From Vicinamibacteria bacterium (GTDB taxonomy: Bacteria; Acidobacteriota; Vicinamibacteria; Fen-336; JAGNNV01), in contig JAENWE010000250.1 in assembly GCA_016650185.1 (NCBI GenBank), forward strand, positions 1-10,347: DNA of 10,347 nt. Reading direction: 5' to 3'. Below, piece after piece: positions 6,370 through 10,347 of the stretch (position 1 is its first letter; each line of letters opens with the position of its first letter). The notes beneath the pieces are model-generated. The model had not been told where the DNA came from and did no database searches. It saw only the letters and a program-made list of their open reading frames with translations. A program made the translations under genes and the position numbers.

Positions 6370-7838
6370 GACGGGGGCGCTCCGGTTTCCGAGGTCGGTG
6401 CCGGACCCTGGTTCCGAGTTCGGTCGTGGGTCGACCACATTCTCTTGCCACGGAGGGCGCGGGCCACGAGGGCAAGAGCGAACCACAGGCAGATCGCGGC
6501 CAGCGGCCAGGCCAGCAGGCGGGGCCAGACGAATCCGACCAGCGCCAGCGCGCCGAGGAAGATCGCCCCATGACCCATCAACCCCCGTTCCGCGGGGTGA
6601 TGAATCCGTTTGGCTGCGAGCGCCGAGCCGATGGCGTTGCCGAGGCGGAGAGCCCCGGCCGCGGCGCGGCCTCCGCTTCCTCCCGCCCGCGGCGGACGCT
6701 TCATGTGAACCCCCCCAGCCGGCCGGACTCGCCGCCGGGTCTGGAGCACGATCTCCGTCGAGTTGCTCAGGTCGGCGGCGAACATCTCCTCCATGGCCTG
6801 ACCGAATTTTTCGTTCTCGATGACGACATCCAGTTCTCGATTTCCCATCCAGCTCGACAGGTTCAGGTTCGTTGAGCCCACTCGCGCCCAACGCGCATCG
6901 GCTACGGCGGTCTTCGAGTGCAGCATGGGCCCGTTCCATTCGAACACCCGAACCCCCAACTCCAGAAGGGCTCGATACCCGCTGCGCGAAATTCGCTGCA
7001 TCAGCGGAATGTCGCTGCCCGGGCCAGGCACCAGCAGACGCACGTCGACACCGTCCGAGGCGGCGGCGCCGAGGGCCTGCACGTAGACCGAGGTACCCGC
7101 GAAGTAGGCGTCGGTCAGCCACAGGGTGCGCCGAGCGAGAGAGGCCACGAGAGGATCGAGGCGGTAGAGGCTGGCGCTGCCCGGCGTGGACGCGACCACC
7201 CGCACATCGATCTCGCCGACCCTCGGCGGCGGTTCGACGAGAGTGGTCTCATTCGCCGGGAGAGGCGGACCGGTGGCGGCCCAGCTCGACGCGAAGGCGA
7301 TGGCCACTTCCGAAACCGCGGGTCCACGCAAGGACACGCCGGTATCGCGCCAGGCTGCACGCTTTCTTTCCGGGCTGCCCTCCCACATCTTTCCCACACA
7401 CAGGCCGGTGACGAAGGCGATTTGACCATCGACCACCAGGCACTTGCGATGGTCGCGCACCACCCAGCCGAGGGGCTGGTCGAGGCGAGGTGGATTGAAC
7501 GAACGCACATCAACCCCCCCCTCTCGGAGCCTTCGCCAGAAGCCGCGCGAGGCTCTGCCAATGCAGCCGATCCAGTCGTAGACGATCCGCACCGGCACGC
7601 CCTCGCGGGCCTTGTCGATCAAAGCATCGGCGAATCGCATCCCGACTTCGTCTTCGTAGATGATGTAGTTCTCAAAGTGCACGAACCGACGGGCTGAACG
7701 GATGGCGTCGAGCCAGGCCGGATAGTTTTCGCGCGCGTCCTGGAGGAGCCGGACGGAATTCCCAGGGATGAGATGCGCGCCGGCGGTCCGGGAAAAGACC
7801 TGGTCGCTCAGATTTGGGGCGGCGCCTGCGTCCGACAT
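6366..7838 (-). CDS. Phospholipase-D superfamily cardiolipin synthase-like protein (ClsB/YbhO type) with C-terminal membrane hairpin
   Basis: 490 residues from ATG 7838, with GGAG 8 nt upstream (7847-7850) lying over the stop region of the gene before. Two complete HKD motifs are present: HRKCLVVD (H130, K132, D137) and HSKTAVAD (H307, K309, D314), followed by GSTNLNLSSW. An early FENYIIYEDEVG block is typical of bacterial cardiolipin synthases. Those enzymes join phospholipids by transphosphatidylation, making cardiolipin from phosphatidylglycerol and a second lipid. It lacks the N-terminal membrane helices of ClsA and resembles the shorter ClsB (about 413 residues). A C-terminal addition of about 110 residues has a basic Gly/Ala/Pro-rich linker and two hydrophobic segments (about 424-438 and 441-462) that could form a membrane hairpin. 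It starts 3 nt after the GGDEF-EAL gene and overlaps the YbhP-like gene by 4 nt, so the three genes are almost certainly co-transcribed. A general phospholipase D role is the main alternative. Confidence 0.88.
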   Translation of the reverse strand: MSDAGAAPNLSDQVFSRTAGAHLIPGNSVRLLQDARENYPAWLDAIRSARRFVHFENYIIYEDEVGMRFADALIDKAREGVPVRIVYDWIGCIGRASRGFWRRLREGGVDVRSFNPPRLDQPLGWVVRDHRKCLVVDGQIAFVTGLCVGKMWEGSPERKRAAWRDTGVSLRGPAVSEVAIAFASSWAATGPPLPANETTLVEPPPRVGEIDVRVVASTPGSASLYRLDPLVASLARRTLWLTDAYFAGTSVYVQALGAAASDGVDVRLLVPGPGSDIPLMQRISRSGYRALLELGVRVFEWNGPMLHSKTAVADARWARVGSTNLNLSSWMGNRELDVVIENEKFGQAMEEMFAADLSNSTEIVLQTRRRVRPAGGVHMKRPPRAGGSGGRAAAGALRLGNAIGSALAAKRIHHPAERGLMGHGAIFLGALALVGFVWPRLLAWPLAAICLWFALALVARALRGKRMWSTHDRTRNQGPAPTSETGAPPS

Positions 7839-7841
7839 CGT

Positions 7842-10347
7842 CTACTCCGGCCGGCCCAGGAGGAAACCCTGTGCGGAATCACATCCCTCGGCTTTGAGGA
7901 AGGCCAGTTGCTCCCCCGTCTCGACTCCCTCGGCGATGACTTCGAGGCCGAGCTGGTGGGCCATGGCGATGATGGCGGTGACGATGCCGCGGGCCCGGGT
8001 TTCGCCGGGGAGGTCGGCCACGAAGGATCGATCGATCTTGACCGCGTGCAGGGGCAGACGGTGCAGATTGCTGAGCGATGAATGACCGGTGCCGAAATCG
8101 TCCATGAGCAGCCGGATGCCCCGCCGGCGAAGTGCTTCGAGAATCACGTCGGCCCGTTCGATGTCCTGCATGGCCACGGTCTCGGTGATCTCGAATTCCA
8201 GTCGAGACGCGTCCAGGCCCGAGGTCTTCAGGGCGGCATCGACGGTTTCGAGGAGCATCGGATCGTGGAACTGTCGTCCGGAGAGATTGATGGAGACTCT
8301 TTCGCCGTCGCCCCGGGTCGTCGTAGCCGCGCAGGCGCTGCCGATGACGTAGTGGCCGATCTCGGAAATCAGGTTCGTGGCCTCTGCCACACCGATGAAC
8401 TCGGTCGGCTGGATCATACCTCTCTCCGGGTCGCGCCAGCGGAGCAGAGCCTCGCGGGCTTCCACTCTTGAGGTGGAAAGCCGCACGATGGGCTGATAGG
8501 CGAGGAAGAGCTCGCCCGCGGCGAGCGCCCGGCGCAGGCGCCCTTCCAGGTTCAGGCTCGCAAGAAGGCGCGCGCTCATGGCCGCGGTGTAAAACTGAGT
8601 GCGATCACGGCCCAGTTCCTTTGCGCGATACATGGCGAGGTCGGCGTTTCTCAGCAGTTGCTCCGCGGTCTCGCCGTCCTGGGGAAATAGCCCCACCCCG
8701 ATGCTTGCCGACACGGTCAGGTCGCGCGACGCCACTTCCGCGGGAACCTTGATGGTCGAATGAATCTTCTGGGCCAGCCGAAGCAAGTCATTGGGGTCCT
8801 TCAGGCCGGTGACCAGGACCGTGAACTCATCACCTCCGAGCCGGGCCACCGTGTCCTCGGTCCGCAGGCTCGACCGGAGGCGATGCGCGAGGGTGCGCAG
8901 GAGGGTGTCGCCCGCGGTGTGGCCGAGGGAATCGTTGATGGCCTTGAAGTGATCGATGTCAACGAAGAGAACGGCCAGATTTTCTTGAGACCGGCGCGCG
9001 CGGGTGAGCGCGTTGTCGAGACGGTCCACGAAGAGGTGGCGATTGGGCAGTCCGGTGAGGGCGTCGTGATAGGCGAGGTGTTCGATCTGGTGCTCGGCCT
9101 TGCGACGCTCCGAGACGTCGAGGCCGGCGGCGAAGACCAGTTCACCCATGGGGTCGGGCGCGGCATTCCAGAGGGTCCACCGGGGGGAGCCGTCGCGGTG
9201 ACGCAATCGAAGCTCGAGATCGGTGGCGCCGGTCTTGAGGCGGGGCAGGACCTCGCGTTGCGCTCCCTCTTCGTCGATGTCCAGATGCTCCCAGACTTTG
9301 GTGCCCACGAACTCCTCGGGATCGCGGCCGAGCATGCGCTTTGAGGCTGGCGAAACCCAGCGGATGGAGCCTTTGGCGTCGAGAACCACATGAAGGGTCT
9401 GGGAGACCTCGAAGAATCGGTCCCTTTCGGCCGTGAGTTTCTGGCGCTCGGCGAGGCCTTGTTCAAGTTCCACGGTTCGCGCGCGCACTTCTCGTTGGAG
9501 CATGGCCGACCATGCGAACGCGGCCCCGGCCACGAGCATCAGGGCGAACACCGCAAGCACGTATTTGCGCAACTGCTCGGTGAAAGGCACGGGAGGAGGA
9601 GCGATGGTGAGCGTGCTTTCGATGATTCCGCTCATTTGTGGCGAGGCGCGGATGCGTTCGAGCGCCTGCACCAATGGGCCCAGTTCGCGGCTTCGACCCT
9701 TCATGGCCACGAGGTAGTAGGAGGTGGAGGCCACATCGACCTCGACCAGATCGGCGAGGCCGAACTGGGCGGCGATGTGGCGGAGGGCGAGGCCGTTGCC
9801 CGCCACCATCGTGGCTTCGCCGGCGATGAGTGTCTGCACGGCCTCGAACTGGTCGGCGCAGAGGCGCAATGTCGGTCGCTTGTCCCTGGGCATTTTCTCG
9901 AGTGTCTCGTGAAAGAGGCCACGCTCGATCACGGCCACGCGTTCCCCGGCCAGATCGTCCATGCCCACCGGGTAGCTGGTTCGTCCGGGCGGAAACAGCA
10001 GGGACATATGCATATTCCAAATGGGGGAGAGAAGGTCGTAGCGCTCGGCGCGCTCGCCCGAATAGGCCACGGCGAGGAGATCAGCCTGGCCGCTCTCCAG
10101 GCTGGCCACCGCGTCCGCCCAGGGAGCGAGACGGAACTCCAGGTCGTAGCCCGCTTCCTCGGCGGCGATCTTCAGGAGCTGGATATTGAACCCTTGAGCC
10201 CGGCCCCGCGCATCCTTGTATTCAAATGGCGGGAAATAGGCGTCGCCAGTGTAGATCAGCTTCGACCGCGGCGGGGCCAAAGGGGAAGTCGCTTCAAGCT
10301 GGGCCTGGCCCAGCGAGCCAGTGGCGAGGGCGAGCCCCGCCGCGGCC
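7842..10347 (-). CDS. Periplasmic-sensor GGDEF-EAL protein (SBP_bac_3-TM-PAS-GGDEF-EAL), 5' end outside window
   Basis: The frame is open to the window edge. Its first codons (AAAGLALATGSLGQAQ) are the end of a signal peptide with an AQA cleavage-like site, so the real start lies beyond 10347 and the TTG at 10280 is not it. Domains in order: a type-3 solute-binding domain (about 10260-9610; DAYFPPFEY, then MVAGN), a membrane helix (about 9563-9498), a coiled coil, a PAS domain (about 9410-9100), GGDEF and EAL. The cyclase signature is intact (RLGGDEF, GGDEF at 8837-8823) with an RTED inhibitory I-site at 8864-8853. The phosphodiesterase domain keeps EALLRW (EAL at 8453-8445), NLSGRQF, EITET, DDFGTG (8102-8091), KIDRSFV and AEGVET. 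Both synthesis and breakdown of cyclic-di-GMP are therefore possible; which one dominates cannot be told. The binding domain suggests sensing of a small periplasmic ligand, perhaps an amino acid. It is the first visible gene of a three-gene operon. Confidence 0.92.
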   Translation of the reverse strand, partial: AAAGLALATGSLGQAQLEATSPLAPPRSKLIYTGDAYFPPFEYKDARGRAQGFNIQLLKIAAEEAGYDLEFRLAPWADAVASLESGQADLLAVAYSGERAERYDLLSPIWNMHMSLLFPPGRTSYPVGMDDLAGERVAVIERGLFHETLEKMPRDKRPTLRLCADQFEAVQTLIAGEATMVAGNGLALRHIAAQFGLADLVEVDVASTSYYLVAMKGRSRELGPLVQALERIRASPQMSGIIESTLTIAPPPVPFTEQLRKYVLAVFALMLVAGAAFAWSAMLQREVRARTVELEQGLAERQKLTAERDRFFEVSQTLHVVLDAKGSIRWVSPASKRMLGRDPEEFVGTKVWEHLDIDEEGAQREVLPRLKTGATDLELRLRHRDGSPRWTLWNAAPDPMGELVFAAGLDVSERRKAEHQIEHLAYHDALTGLPNRHLFVDRLDNALTRARRSQENLAVLFVDIDHFKAINDSLGHTAGDTLLRTLAHRLRSSLRTEDTVARLGGDEFTVLVTGLKDPNDLLRLAQKIHSTIKVPAEVASRDLTVSASIGVGLFPQDGETAEQLLRNADLAMYRAKELGRDRTQFYTAAMSARLLASLNLEGRLRRALAAGELFLAYQPIVRLSTSRVEAREALLRWRDPERGMIQPTEFIGVAEATNLISEIGHYVIGSACAATTTRGDGERVSINLSGRQFHDPMLLETVDAALKTSGLDASRLEFEITETVAMQDIERADVILEALRRRGIRLLMDDFGTGHSSLSNLHRLPLHAVKIDRSFVADLPGETRARGIVTAIIAMAHQLGLEVIAEGVETGEQLAFLKAEGCDSAQGFLLGRPE

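Noticed and set aside
6370..7122. An N-terminal extension of the YbhP-like protein up to 7122
   Set aside because: The frame is open, but it overlaps the phospholipase-D gene with its two intact HKD motifs, and the EEP fold begins exactly at the GTG at 6369 that overlaps the preceding stop.
6918..7697. A 259-codon plus-strand open frame within the phospholipase-D gene region
   Set aside because: It is antisense to the intact PLD gene, has no recognisable domain and has the His/Arg/Pro-rich composition of a shadow.
8760..9344. A plus-strand open frame of 194 codons opposite the GGDEF domain
   Set aside because: It is complementary to the conserved GGDEF and PAS coding sequence; it has no ribosome site and no recognisable motifs.
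10278..10280. TTG at 10280 as the start of the GGDEF-EAL gene
   Set aside because: The frame continues upstream to the window edge and encodes a hydrophobic Ala/Leu-rich stretch with an AQA cleavage-like site, i.e. the end of a signal peptide. The start is outside the window.

Overview
The window is GC-rich (roughly two thirds G+C by eye, with third codon positions mostly G or C). It comes from a Gram-negative type bacterium: there are periplasmic sensor domains, an exported M23 peptidase and inner-membrane proteins. The mix of LeuD, a YihY/BrkB protein with a C-terminal tail, and large sensory kinase and cyclic-di-GMP proteins would fit an acidobacterial, myxobacterial or other environmental lineage. 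Nothing in the sequence fixes the taxon.

Left part, plus strand (1-3649). The window opens in the last 67 codons of leuD (ends 206). A 161-bp sequence starting at 223 holds the leader and first 39 codons of a yihY-like gene. It recurs at 3489-3649 with two mismatches, and there it is the true 5' end of the intact yihY. Between the copies lies a 3.1-kb segment (384-3488). It carries a sensor histidine kinase that looks beheaded at the left junction, a complete amidohydrolase, and on the minus strand at the right junction a broken relic resembling a P27-family phage terminase small subunit. Removing one repeat copy plus this segment joins leuD to yihY with a 58-nt gap, so the segment looks inserted (or mis-assembled) between two formerly adjacent genes.

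Middle, plus strand (3531-5617). An intact YihY/BrkB-family membrane protein is followed, after 263 bp without a confident gene, by an exported M23 (LytM-type) metallopeptidase. Its stop codon overlaps the stop of the convergent minus-strand operon by 4 bp.

Right part, minus strand (10347-5614). Three tightly packed genes are read leftward. The first is a large sensor with a periplasmic solute-binding domain, TM, PAS, GGDEF and EAL (start beyond the window). After 3 nt comes a cardiolipin-synthase-like phospholipase-D protein with a C-terminal membrane hairpin. Through a GTGA stop/start overlap comes an endonuclease/exonuclease/phosphatase-family protein. The last two correspond to the E. coli ClsB (YbhO)/YbhP pair; here they are coupled to a cyclic-di-GMP sensor, which suggests signal-linked membrane lipid or envelope remodelling.

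No tRNA, rRNA, CRISPR array, transposase or integrase was seen. The gaps between genes are 220 bp (1675-1894), 283 bp (3248-3530) and 263 bp (4710-4972).
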